DNA of 43,500 bases. Origin: Bolinopsis microptera. Lineage: Eukaryota; Ctenophora; Tentaculata; Lobata; Bolinopsidae. The first letter of the stretch is position 1; each line of letters opens with the position of its first letter. The notes under the pieces are model-generated. The model did no database searches. It was not told the origin of the DNA and saw only the letters and a program-made list of their open reading frames with translations. The stretch is taken from contig NC_087076.1 of the NCBI RefSeq assembly GCF_026151205.1, positions 15,285,919 to 15,329,418 on the forward strand. The letters run 5' to 3'. A program made the position numbers and the translations under genes. Shown one piece after another: positions 22,796-34,495 of this stretch.

Positions 22796-25717
22796 TCAAT
22801 CTTAATCCAGTCCCACTCCCTATCTATACTCTACCAAAAATGTCCAAGTCTTATTCCTTTCAGTAACCAAGCTCCCTCCATCCCCTTCTTGATTGGAAAT
22901 AAAGATTCCGAACTTCAATCCTTTGCTAACATAGAGCACCCTGACATAATTGCCCTAAATAGACTTTGCTCAAAAATCTATTTCTAGCAACGAAATCTTT
23001 CCTTCTTCTCAATATGAAATCAGCCGCAATGACCGCGAAGAAAGACTCATCCTCAAGTCCTAATAAGCCCTAAAAAGTTAGGGAAAATGGAGGTGGTGTT
23101 TCTTTTGGCTGTCCGGTCTGATCTCGATGCCACTACAACCCGACTACCAGTTAGCCTAGTGCAGAAATGCTTGCCGTTTAAAATGCTTTTCCTAACAATG
23201 AGAGTAATGTAATCTTACGTGTTATAAGTAGGAACTCTTGGGTACCTAATCATGAGGTCCATAGTTAGTTATATTCGCAAGCTAGTTTTCCAAAAAGAAC
23301 CCCCTAAAATCTATGTATTGTGATTTTAATCTCCCCCCATACAGACTGGCTATCTTCATCCATAACCGTACCTTAGAGCCAATCCTTCATAGATTCTTTC
23401 AGTGATCGTTCTCTCTCCCAGTTGATCACATCACCCACCCATAAAAGTGTAATACATTTAGACATTCTTCTCAGTAATTATGATAACAACATCGATAACA
23501 TGAATGTCTGTGATCCTCATTCCGTTGCAAATCTGATCATTTTCTGTCACTTTCAATTAAAAGCACTTTTCCCGCAAGAAAACTCCAAACCTAAAATCTA
23601 TATTATAAGAATGCAAACTGGACATTATTAATCGTGAATATGCTCGATTAATTGCAAGTCCTAGAAAGCCCTAGATCCCAGAATCGTCTTGAAGTTTAGT
23701 TAAAGACTGCATATGAAGTTAGTTGATATAACATATTCCTAAAGTAACTATTAAATCAAGACTTTCCAACCCCCTGGTCGATATGAACTTTTTCTTCATA
23801 GCGTAAAAAATAGACACAGATTCTGAAATTAAAATTTCTGTGTCTATTTCTGATGAGTTAAAGTTTGATACTACCGTAAAATTTTAAGAGCATTCATCAG
23901 CCCAAAATAAAGAGGACAATCTTTTCAATATGATGATCCAGCGCAAATAACTAAGAATTTTGTCACATGATAAGTATACATCTAACTCTGCGTATTCCTA
24001 ATTGTGTTAGTTATTCTGGACAGCTTCGGTTTAAAAAAAAAAAAAAAAAAAAACAAACCCAAAGCTAAGCGAACTTTTCAATTCTTCTTTTATAACCCAG
24101 TTTTCGGATCCTTCACTTTATGACACTGATATCTCCTATGTCAATGATGTAGATTTTGATAATTACTCGATCATCCGGATGTTCGTAAGCTTCTTTCAAA
24201 TATTAATCAAATAATGCCAGGGACCATATGGCAGGTACACGGTAAAATTCGCAAAAAATGGTTCCGTGAGGTTTAGCTTACCTCTAACATGCAGTTTCGT
24301 GGAACTACAACAGCGGGCTACATTCCACAAAAAGATGGAACTTTGCAAATTTGTCACAATATTTAAGAAAGGTAAGAAAGAGTGAGGTTGACAACTATAG
24401 ACCAAATCCCTTACTTGTTATCATGAAAGTTTTTGAGCGCATTGTTTAAACGTAAACTGCTTTCTTTGACCAGTACCCATCTTGATCCCAGCACATGGAT
24501 TTACTAGAGCAACAAGTCATGCACCAACAATATGGGTGACTTTTATAGCCTGCATTGTCTTCTTAACGAAAACATATCAATCATGTTGTGTATTTTGATT
24601 TTGCAAGGCATTTGAATTCTGTAAATCATGATATCCTTTTCATAAGCTAAAGACCTATATAACAATGATGTACACTTCTCAAATTTCTTACCAATTACCT
24701 TCAAGCCGTTACCAAAATGTTAATGGTAAGAGATACATCTACCTCTCAGTTAATTCTGGTGTCCCCCACTCCATTCTGGTTCCCTTACTTTTGTATTGTT
24801 TATCAATGATATTCCCTTGGCCTTTCGGACAATACTGATATTGTTTGTATGCAGATGATACAAAATCTGGCGAAAAATACAATTCATCTCTGAAAATACT
24901 AATTTACAAATGGATATTAGACTAACTCCTTACTGGGCACAAGAAACAAAAAGCGATTCCCATCCAGCAAAATGTAAAGTGCTATATGTTTCAGGAAAAC
25001 CATCTTGATCCCTCCATTCGCATACAATCTTGATGGCTCTCCTCTTGAGTATTAGAGAGTTAAAAATAACTTGCTCGATGTTACTCTAAGCTAAGTTGGA
25101 ATAGTCATGAGACAGAATTTATACTAATGCCTCAACAACTTTGTATGTCAAAGAAGATGGCCCATATTGTCATGATCAGAACGTCGCCGGCGCTTTACCG
25201 TCTCCCTGGTTCGTAGCCAATTCGAAAATTGTTCCATAATCTGGCGCCCTTGTTAATAAATCACTAGTGATAAATTAGAAAGTCTCCAAAGAGAGCTAAT
25301 AAATGGATTCCTTCTGAAGAGGGCCGCTTATCAGCCTGCAATATGTCAAAAAAGTGCAAGCTTGTCCGACATTCTCCTTTGTCTCAAAAGTTTGACTGAA
25401 TAGATTCTTATTTTTTTCCACAAAGTTCTTAACAATATAAATTCCTGGTATCACGCCTCACTATCTCTCTTTATATCAGCACTTTCGACTAAGACGTTCC
25501 ACCTCGACAGTCTGTCTATTGTGTCATCAAATTTACTAATTAAACAGAATTCACCAACACCTGTACCTCAAATAGCCCACTGCAAAATCATTTTTCTACA
25601 GAACCCATATACTGTGGAATGACTCTTTACAGGTAAGACAGATTTGTTCTACTATCCTTTCAAAGCTGATGTCACTAAGCATCTATGGAAATGTTTATGG
25701 ATAGTGAACAACAGTCT
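22796..25717 (+). pseudogene. LINE ORF2 (APE endonuclease and reverse transcriptase), frameshifted copy 5
   Basis: NPGP block at 22803-22817, DIIALN at about 22943-22962 leading to NETWL (22951-22975), GDFN at 23317-23330, and an in-frame endonuclease piece at 23422-23631 reading ITSPTHKS..LDILLSNYDN. SDHF is at 23530-23550, PQEW at 24321-24340, FDFAK..VNHD at 24586-24631, the PQGS block near 24758-24775, YADD at 24848-24861, LWNGLP at 25604-25630. The frame is broken by an A-run insertion at 24033 and many small indels. Confidence 0.88.
24033..24053 (+). other. Single-copy poly-A insertion inside arm 5
   Basis: 21 A residues interrupt coding sequence (other copies read CGGTTCAAACCCAAAG here). 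It is absent from all seven other arms, so it is more likely a read artefact than a tail or microsatellite. Confidence 0.75.
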
Positions 25718-26234
25718 ACCTAGTCTCTTTGCTCCCATATTATTATTATTTTGTTTTATTAAGTTTTTTATCTACCTTCCTAACTTTCAACATCATATCA
25801 CACTCACCCGCACAACCTTCTCACACATTAATGACCATTCAACCGTATCTAAATGTATCTGGATTTTAGACTATTGAAATACAAATTTTGACTCTATATC
25901 CACAGTTATTCACCATGGATTTGTTTGTTATTAAATAGTTTTTCATAAATAATTGATTTAGATTAATCGATGTAATGGGTCCAAGTTACTGCGACATAGT
26001 TCACTATGTGTTTACCGTGTTTGGTGCCCATCAAATTTTACAATGGGGGCGATATTTTGAACGATTTCTATTTTAGTCTTCATCTTTGCTGATCTGTAAA
26101 ATTTGAAAAGTATTTTAATAAAAAAAATAAAATTTTAACTGTAACTTAACTAAATCAAAAACAAAATCCAACAAACGAAAACGAAATTGAAACAAAATGT
26201 AATACAAGAACAAATACAAAATTAAAATAAAATT
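25718..26234. other. AT-rich untranslated stretch, copy 5
   Basis: ATT run at 25739-25750, then the near-palindrome ACATAGTTCACTATGT at about 25994-26009, then A-rich sequence with AACGAAA motifs. No coding was seen. Confidence 0.6.
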
Positions 26235-26784
26235 CTAAAAGCATTTCATCAAGCATAACTTGTGGTGTTCCTACATTTACTTATAGTTCCCTCCTCCTAT
26301 TTAATAGATTGCCATCTTTTTTAAAATAATATAAAGTTTTTCAGTAAGGCAGAGATACAATCTTTCGTACCCCCCTTGTACGGCTGAGCATGTTTTGATT
26401 ATTTCCAAGATATTTTATATGTGTTTGTTTATCTTTCAACTCCCATATTTTCTAATACTCCGTCTGATTTCGTAGCTTCTCGATTAGAAAGAGCATGTGG
26501 TGAACTGAAACGGTCTAAAAGTGTTTTCAGTAAGCCCAATAAATGTGCTCTTTCTTTTCCATTTTCCACTGCAAAGTTGCTTCATATATCACTGCTGCTT
26601 CCAGGCATTGTCCGTACATGGGCACATTTCCGGCTTTCTGCAATTGCACGTTTTCGATTTAATTGTAGGTCTTCTGAGCTTTGGTGTCTGTGCTCGCTAA
26701 GTATGATCCCTACGTTGGTACACGATGATAGCTTAATTGTGTTCTGTTGAACATTTTGTGAAATTGGTTGCCCCTGGGAAGTGC
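26235..26784 (-). pseudogene. Penelope-like GIY-YIG C-terminal fragment, copy 5
   Basis: Stop complement CTA at 26235, CHLCLTEKL complement near 26335-26365, YIGLT at 26528-26550, CPLNGQC at 26606-26630. The 109-codon plus-strand frame over this region is an antisense shadow. Confidence 0.75.
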
Positions 26785-26921
26785 TTGTCTAGTAACGGAG
26801 AAGCTCTGCCAATGTTTTGTTGTTACATTGCAGAAAGCGAAATGTGCCCACTGAACGGACAATGCCTGGAAGCAGCAGTGATATAAGAAGCAACTCTTGC
26901 AGTGGAAATGAAAAGAAAAGA
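26785..26921 (+). other. Asymmetric centre of turn A3
   Basis: Left Penelope-like extension at 26785-26827, then the extra GIY-YIG piece at 26828-26924 (HCRK..CPLNG region) joined at GAGCAC to TTCCCCAG. Same orientation as the other A turns. Confidence 0.78.
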
Positions 26922-27486
26922 GCACTTCCCCAGAACACCAATTCACAAAATGTTCAACAGAAACACAATTTAGCTATCATACGTTGCCTACCCAACGTAG
27001 ACTTCCATCTTAGCGAGAGAACCTACACCAAGCTCAGAAAGACCCTACCAATAAATTCGAAAACGTGCCATAGCGAAAGCCGGAAATGTGCCCACTGAAA
27101 CGGACAATGCCTGAAGCACATGATATATAAGCAACATTGCATGGAAGAATGAAAAGAAAGAGCACAAAAATATTGGCTACTGAAAACACTTTTACGACCC
27201 GTTTCATTTCAACACACAAGCTCTTTCAAACTCGAGAAGCAAACTAAATCAGACTGAGCTATCTAAAAAATATGAGTTTGAAAGATAAACAAACACCAAT
27301 AAACTATCTTGAAAATAATCCAAACATGCACATCCGTACAAGGGGTACGAAAGATTGTCATCTCTGCCTTACGGAATAAACATTATATATTTAAAAAACA
27401 GATGGCAATATATAAAAGAGGAGGAGGGAACCATTAAGTAAATGTAGCACACCAACAAGTTTTATGCTGAAGAAAATGCTTTTAAG
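26922..27486 (+). pseudogene. Penelope-like GIY-YIG C-terminal fragment, copy 6
   Basis: CPLNG at 27085-27110, damaged YIGLT at 27165-27185, CHLCLTEKL at 27357-27380, end near 27486 (the TAG is altered to AAGG here). Confidence 0.75.
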
Positions 27487-28014
27487 GAATTTTATTTTAA
27501 TTTTTTAGTTTTTAGTTCAGTGTTTTCATTTTCTTCAATTTCTTCGTTTCGTTTGATTTTGTTTTTGATTTATTAAGTTAAGTTAATTTTATTATTGTTT
27601 TTTATTAAATACTTTTCAAATTTTACAGAGTACAGGCCAATAGAATTAATATAAAATAGAATCGTTCAAAATATCGGCCCCAACTGTAAAATATGATGGG
27701 CACCCAAACACGTAAACACATAGTGACTATGTCCGCATAAACTTGGACCCATTACATCAATTAATCTAAATCCAAAAAATTATGAAAAACAATATAATAA
27801 CAAACCCAAATCATGTGTGAATAACTGTGGATATAGAGTCAAAATTTTGTATTTCCAATACGTCAAATTCCAGATACATTAGATACAGGTCTGAAATGGT
27901 CATTCAGTGTGAGAAGGTGTGCGGGTGAAGTGTGATATGAGTTAAAGTATAGAAGGTAGGATAAAAAAATTAAATAAAACAAAAAAATAATAATATGGGG
28001 AGAAAGAGACTAGG
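27487..28014. other. AT-rich untranslated stretch, copy 6
   Basis: T-rich with CGTTT motifs (27540-27560), (AAT)n at about 27985-27996. No coding was seen. Confidence 0.6.
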
Positions 28015-30962
28015 CTGACATGTTGTTTCACTATCCAATAAACATTTCCATAGAAGCTTCGTGACCTCAGCTTTGAAAAGACTAGTAGACACAATCGTCC
28101 TTACCTGTAAAGGGAGTCCCATTCCACATATCTGGTCTGTAGAAAAATGATTTTGCATTGGCTATTGAGGTACATGTGGGTGTGTGAATTCTGACTTAAA
28201 CTTAGGTAAACTTGATGACACAAAAAGACAACAGTCGAGTGCAACGTCTTAGTCGAAATGCCCTGATATAAAGAGAGAATAGTGAGCATTATTACAGGAA
28301 TTAATTGTAAAGAACTTGTGAAAAAATAAGACATTCAAGTCAAACTTTTTGAGACAAAGGAGAATGTCGACAACTTTGCACTTTTGACATATTGCTCATG
28401 TGATAATCATGCGGCCCTCTTCAGACAGAATCCATATACAAGCTCTCTTTTGGAAGACTTTCTAATTTAATCACTAGTGATTTATTACAAGGCGCCAGAT
28501 TATGGAACAAATTTCGAATTGGCTACAACCAGGGATAGGTAAAGGCGCCCGCGACGTTTCTGATCATACAATATGCCATCTCTCTGACCATACCAAGTTG
28601 GTTGGGCAGGCCATAGTATAAATTCTGTCGCACTGACTATTTCCAACTTAGCTAAGGAGTAACATCGACTACCCCCTGCAAAGATCTTTTTCTAACGCTA
28701 ACTCTACATACACAAGAGGAGAAGCCACAAGATTTGAATGCGAATGAGGAATAAAGATGGTTTCCTGAAACAATAACACTTTTCATTTTGCTGGATGGAA
28801 TCGCATTTTGATTCTTATTGCCCGCAGTCAAGAGATAGTCTATATCCAATTGTATATTAAATTATCAGAAGATGAATGTAATTTAACGCCAGATTTTTGT
28901 ATCATCGGCAAACAAAACAATATCAGTTTTAGCCGAAAGTGCCAAGAGGAATATCATTTAGATAAAGCAAAACAAAAGTAAGGGACCAAGAATAGAGCCC
29001 TGGGGGACACAAATTAACTGATGAGGGTAGATGACATCTTCATTACAATTACCATCTCCTTTGGTAACGGCCCTGAAGGTAATTGGTAAGAAATTTGAGA
29101 GTGTACCACAATGTTATATAAGGTCTTTAAGTCTTAGAAGAAGGATATCATGAATTTACAAATCAAATGCTTACAAAATCAAAATACACATCAGCTTGAT
29201 AATGTTTTCGTTAAGAGAAATGCAAGCAATCACCAATATCAACCATATTGGTTGTTCAGACTTGTGCTCAAGAAAAACCATGCACCTGGTGATCAAGAAT
29301 GGTACTTGTCAAAGAAACAGTTACGTTTAACAAATTCGCTCAAAAAATTTCATGACTAAACAAGTAAGGGATATAGGTCTATAGGTTTTTCAACCTCACT
29401 CTACTTACCTTTTTTAAATATGGGACACATATGCAAGTTCCATTCTTGTGGAATGTAGCCGCTGTTGTAAGATCCACGAAAAATGCATTTTAGAGGTAAG
29501 CCTAAACCTACGGAACAATATTTTTTGATGAATTTACCGTGTATGCCACCTGGTCCTGGCTTTATTTGAATTAAAATTTGAAAGAAGCTTACAACATCCG
29601 ATGATCTAAGTCAATTCAAAATCAACATCAATGACATAGGATATCAGAGTCTAAAGTAGGATCCGAAAACTGTTATAAAAGATAGAATGAAAAAGTTACA
29701 GCTTGAGCTTTGGTGTTTGAACCAAAGCAGTCCAGAATAACTAACACAATTAGATACGGCAGGAGTTAGATTATACTTAACAATTGACCAAAAAACTTCT
29801 TAGTTATTACGCTGGATCATCACTATTGAAAAGATGTCTCTTACTTTTGGCGATGAAAGCCTCTTAAAATCTTTACGGCTAGTAACCAAACTTTAACTCC
29901 ATCAGAAATAGACCAGAAATTTTAAATTAGATCTAGTCTAACCTTTTATACGCATGAACGAAAAAAGTTCACTATCGAACCACGGTTGAAACTCTGCTGT
30001 AATAGTACTTTAGAAATATGTATATCAACTAAATTTCATAATGCACTTAACTAAACTTCCAATACGAATCAGGATCTAGCATTCTAGGACTTTTCCCAAA
30101 TAATCGAGCATAATTCCCGATTAATCATGTCCCAGTTTGCTTTCATATAATTATAGATTTTACGTTTGGAGTTTTCTTGCTGAAAAGGAGCTTTTAATGA
30201 AAAAGTGACAGAAAATGAACAGATTTGCACACGGAATGAGGATCACAGACATCAAGTATATTCGATTGTGTTATCTAATTACTGAGAAAAAATGTCTAAT
30301 GTATTACCACTTTATTGGTGTTGATGTGATTACACTGGGAGAGAGAAAGAACAACTGAAAAATCTCTGAAGGATGGCTCAATAGGAACGGTACTGGATGA
30401 AGATAGCCAGTCGTATGGGGAGATTAAAACACCAAAACATAATTTAAGGGGGATTTCTTTTTTGGAAACTACTTGCGAATATAACTAACTATGACATCCA
30501 TATTAGGTAACCCAAATTGTCCTACTCTCTAACACGTACAGATAACAATACTCTCTTGTTAGGAAAAGCAATATTAATAACGCGAAGCCCATTTCTGCAC
30601 CTAGGCCTAACTGGTAGTCGGTTGTATTTGCATCGAGATCAGACAGAACACCAAAAGAACACCAACTTCCATTATCCCTAAACTTTTTTAGGGTTATTAG
30701 AATGAGGAAGAGTCTTTCTCGAGCGGTCATTGCGGAAGATTTCATAATGCAAGAAGGAAAGATTTCTATGCTAGAAATATATTTTTTGAGCCAAGTCTCA
30801 TTTAGGCAATTTATGTCAGGCTGCTCTATTTAGCAAAGGAATGAAAGTTCGGAAATCTATTACCAACAAGAAAGGGATGGGATGAGCTTAAGTTTACTGA
30901 ATAGGAAGAAACCTGGACATTTTGGTAGAAGTATAGAAAGAGTTGGGGACCTGAATAAGCAT
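28015..30962 (-). pseudogene. LINE ORF2 (APE endonuclease and reverse transcriptase), frameshifted copy 6
   Basis: The last codons are readable in frame at 27970-28158 (FKAEVTKLLWKCLLDSETT), giving the best view of the C terminus. Complements: LWNGLP at 28117-28136, YADD at 28894-28913, PQGS at 28998-29013, FDFAK at 29169-29190, PQEW at 29439-29456, SDHF at 30211-30227, GDFN at 30421-30440, NETWL at 30788-30810, NPGP at 30944-30962. Confidence 0.88.
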
Positions 30963-31600
30963 AAAGGATTAACAAGAGTTATCAAAAGTGAAAGTTTAGA
31001 GAGAAAACCCAAGAATGAATAAAGATACTAGACGCCTGAGGAGGCTGGAATACTTGACTCCTATTCATCTATACCAGGGAGAGAACATTCTTATAAACCA
31101 TGAGTGATATTATCAAAGAAGTTTGGATGTGGAGCAAGCAATAATGGTACAGATAACGTGGGCGTGTCAAAGGAGTAGAGAGGAATGAATATTAGAACCT
31201 AGTGAATACGGAGTTCATGACAAGTCGGGAGAGAAGAATTGGAGAAGGTTAAGTCATGAATGAGAGAATAGAAGAGATACTATGATTATGAAAAATGTAG
31301 TTGATGTGTGGGGTGCATGGAGAATTTAAATGTGTAAATTTGTATGGTATAAACGTGTTGATATGTATATGTGCATTTTCTTGACTGTGTAACGAGGCTT
31401 TTTGCATGCAAAAAGACCTATTACTAAGTCTAAAACGATCATAGTCTAACATATGTGACACAATGGGCAGTGACCGAATGTACCTGAAAAAAGCGAGGCA
31501 TAAAATTGAGAAAAAGATTAAATCAGAGAATTTGTTTTGAGTTTTAATTTTAGGCGCAACGTCCTTAATCAAATATAAAATGAAAGAAAAGATCAAAGAT
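30963..31600. other. Linker between esterase ORF1 and ORF2, copy 6
   Basis: A 115-codon minus-strand frame (31249-31596) is open only in this copy; the same sense sequence has stops or shifts in the others and matches no family I know. I do not call a gene. Confidence 0.5.
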
Positions 31601-32155
31601 TTAAATTATGTCCAGAAAGATTAATTACAAACCCTGCAAAACTGTGTCTCGATTACAACAAACTTAAGCCAAGTGGACAGAAACCTACTCCTCTCATTTG
31701 AGATGAAGCCCAATCAAGTATATAAGTTCATTACATGATCTAAATCACGAGTTAAAAAGTTGAGAAACAGTCTAGTACACGCAATTATTCTTTAGGCATA
31801 AGTTTTCCAGTAGAATTGTAAAATCTAGAACATTTACTTTGCTATGTAGGAAAAAACACTTAATAGAAGACAAACATTGACAAATATACTTTCAGCGGGA
31901 AATAACTGCTTAGTGGTGTCAATTAATTCAGTAAGATACTTCCCTAAGGAACTGAACCCCATACTTAGAATGTTAATGTCATTAGTACCAACACTCAATA
32001 TAATTTTTCAACATCGTCAGCTTTCCTGCAGCTGCAATGATTTTATGAAAATGTGAAGGAGTCTTGTAAGGAAAACATGGATTTATAATTTAATAAGTAT
32101 TCCTACACTGATTGATTGCATATGCATGAACTCTGATTTTGTAGACATCGTTGTT
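31601..32155 (-). pseudogene. SGNH/GDSL esterase ORF1 remnant of the LINE, copy 6
   Basis: Complements of DWLHLN (31694-31718) and GTNDI (31972-31997), stop complement near 31601. Confidence 0.75.
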
Positions 32156-32157
32156 TA

Positions 32158-32243
32158 CAATATATAAAAATTATATATATATATAAATAATATAAATATG
32201 AATATTATTAAATAATATATAAATATATCTATATTATATTTTA
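32158..32243. repeat. (TA)n tract left of B3
   Basis: Imperfect TA/ATA repeats, mirrored at 33240-33315. Confidence 0.85.
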
Positions 32244-33239
32244 TCCTTTGCCGAAATTTCCTCACGCAACGGGGACATAGAAGAAAAAACACCGAATAAT
32301 CGACCTCCAAATACCCTCTGGTGATGCCAAAACCCAGCTCGCAAATGAGTTGAAACCTCCCCATTTTTAGCAGGTTGTAGAAAAAGATAGGAATAGTCTA
32401 TAGCATTCTTAGAATTTTGATTTAGGCTTTTAATTTTTTATAATTAACGTCGGAAGTGAGGTTAAATAATCGTTATAAATAATGGCGTTATTTAACAAAA
32501 GGTTTACTGCCGGTTGCGTAGCACGATAAAATGCACGTGCCGCGAGCAACACAGATTAACAACGCGCGTTTGTTATGCTGATCTACGTCATAATTTCAAA
32601 ACTAGCTCACATTTACGCCACAGCTATGAATTCTTATATAAACTTTGTTTTGTTGATTGGTATTTTTGATGCGGTAAAAAGTATCGTTTGGATCCGCATA
32701 CTAACAACGCTGTCGACATAATGGAATTTATTCTAACAATGGCACAGCGTTGTAGTAAATCGGATTCCCAAAACGAGACTTTTTACCGCATCAAAAATAC
32801 CAATCACAAACTAAATTTATAAGAAGTCATAGCCGAGCGTAAATGTGAGCTAGTTTTTGAATTATGACGAAGCAAACAGCATAACAACGCGCTGTTGTTA
32901 ATCTGAGAGGTTGCACGCGCACGTGCGATTTAAAAACGTTGCTACGCAACAGCCGCAGTAACCCTTTGCCATAAATAACCCTTATTCTTAACGATTATTT
33001 AACATCACTTCCGACTTAATTATAAAAAATCTAAAGCCTAAAATCGCAAAATTCTAAGATGCTATATCCTATTCCTATCCTTTTTCTAAAAAAAAAAAGT
33101 AAAGGTATGGGCACCCTTAAAAAGGCGAGTTTCAAACTCATTTGCGAGCTGGGTTGGCATCACCAAGGGCATTTTGAGGTCCGATTTTTCGTGTTTTTTC
33201 TTCTATGTCCCCCGTTGCCGGGAAATTTTCGTCAAGTGT
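32244..33239. mobile_element. Foldback (MITE-like) inverted repeat centred on turn B3
   Basis: Inner stem CTAACAACGCTGTCG at 32701-32715 answered by 32743-32755, loop 32716-32742. A ~30-base burst at 33088-33119 enlarges the right arm and is absent from the other copies. Confidence 0.6.
33088..33119 (+). other. Single-copy insertion burst in the B3 right arm
   Basis: An A run followed by unrelated bases replaces the short CTACAACCCTGC seen in other copies. It probably comes from the read. Confidence 0.65.
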
Positions 33240-33315
33240 AAAATAAATATAATATATAAATATAAATATATATAAACATAAATATATTTAAATATAATAT
33301 ATATATATATATAGA
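33240..33315. repeat. (TA)n tract right of B3
   Basis: TATAAA- and TA-type repeats between the foldback and the esterase remnant. Confidence 0.85.
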
Positions 33316-33317
33316 AT

Positions 33318-33862
33318 GAAAACATCGATCTACAAACTCAGTTTCAGCAAATGCAATCATCATGTCAGAATAACTTATTAAATTAATAAATCCATGTATT
33401 CCTTACAAGCTCCTTCATCATTTCATAAAACTCATCAGCTGCAGAAGCTAACGATATTGAAAAAAATTATATGAGTGTTTTGGTACTAATGACTTTAAAC
33501 ATTCTACGTATGGGGTTCAGTTCCTAGGAAGTATCTAACTGATTTAATTGACACACTAGCAGTTAAATTTCCGCTGACAATTATAATTGTCCAATTATTT
33601 CTTCAATTAAGTGTTTAATATACCCTACATAGAAAAGAATGATCCTAATTTAACGGAAAACAACTCTACTTAAAGACTTATGCCTACAGAAAAATTGCGT
33701 GTTCCAGACTGTTTCTCAACTTTAACTCGAGACTTTAGATCATGTAAGAACTCTATACTGATTGCTTCATCTCAACATGAAGAGTAGGTTTACTGTCCAC
33801 TGCTTAAGTTTGTTGTAAACGAACACAGTTTACAGGGTTGTAAATAATCTTCTGGGAATTAA
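33318..33862 (+). pseudogene. SGNH/GDSL esterase ORF1 remnant of the LINE, copy 7
   Basis: GTNDI block at 33479-33500, DWLHLN at 33760-33780, stop in GGGAATTAA at 33854-33862. Confidence 0.75.
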
Positions 33863-34495
33863 TCTTTGATCTTTTCATTCATTTTAATATTTTATTAAGA
33901 CGTCCGCCTAAAATTAAAACTCAAACAAAACTCTGATTTATCTTTTTCTCAAATTTATGCTCCTATTTCAGGTACATTCGTCATGCCATTTTTTCCATAT
34001 GTTAGACAATGAATCGTAAAAGGTAGACTTAGAAAATAGGTCATTTTTGCATGCAAAAGGCCTCGTACACAGTCAAGAAATGCCATAACATAATCAACAC
34101 GTTTATACCTAACAAAATTTACACATTAATACTCCATGCACCCGACACATCAACTACAATTATCATAATCATATGTTTCTCTTCTATTCTCTCATCATGA
34201 CTTACGCTTCTCCCATTCTCACTCCACGAACTAGTCCCTGAACACCGTATCCCCTGGGGGGGGGAGATTTCTAAGATTCATTCCTCTCAACTCTTGACAG
34301 CCACGTTATCTATACCATTTCTTGCTTGCTCCAACATCAAACTTTTCTTGTAAATTATCTCCTCATGGTTTATAAGATATGTGCTCTCCTAAGATTGAAT
34401 AGAGTCAAGTATGCCAGCCGCCTCAGCGTCTATATCTTTATTCATTCTTTGAGTTTTTCTCCTCATAACTTTCTTTTGATAACTCTTTTAATCCT
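33863..34495. other. Linker between esterase ORF1 and ORF2, copy 7
   Basis: No gene recognised. Contains a G run at 34256-34264 seen only here. The hydrophobic leader before NPGP begins in the last ~60 bp (HNFLLITLL is readable). Confidence 0.5.

Larger units (their letters stand above)
21017..26853 (+). repeat. Arm 5, complete forward copy between turns B2 and A3
   Basis: Same order as arm 3. It carries a 21-base A run at 24033-24053 that no other arm has. Confidence 0.9.
26854..32729 (-). repeat. Arm 6, complete reverse copy between turns A3 and B3
   Basis: Same order as arms 2 and 4. Confidence 0.9.

Noticed and set aside
24033-24053. Poly-A tail of a retroposed copy
   Set aside because: It lies inside ORF2 with normal coding on both sides and in one arm only.
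26421-26750. 109-codon plus-strand frame
   Set aside because: Antisense shadow of the Penelope-like GIY-YIG fragment.
31249-31596. 115-codon minus-strand frame in the linker
   Set aside because: Open in only one of the linker copies and without a recognisable family.
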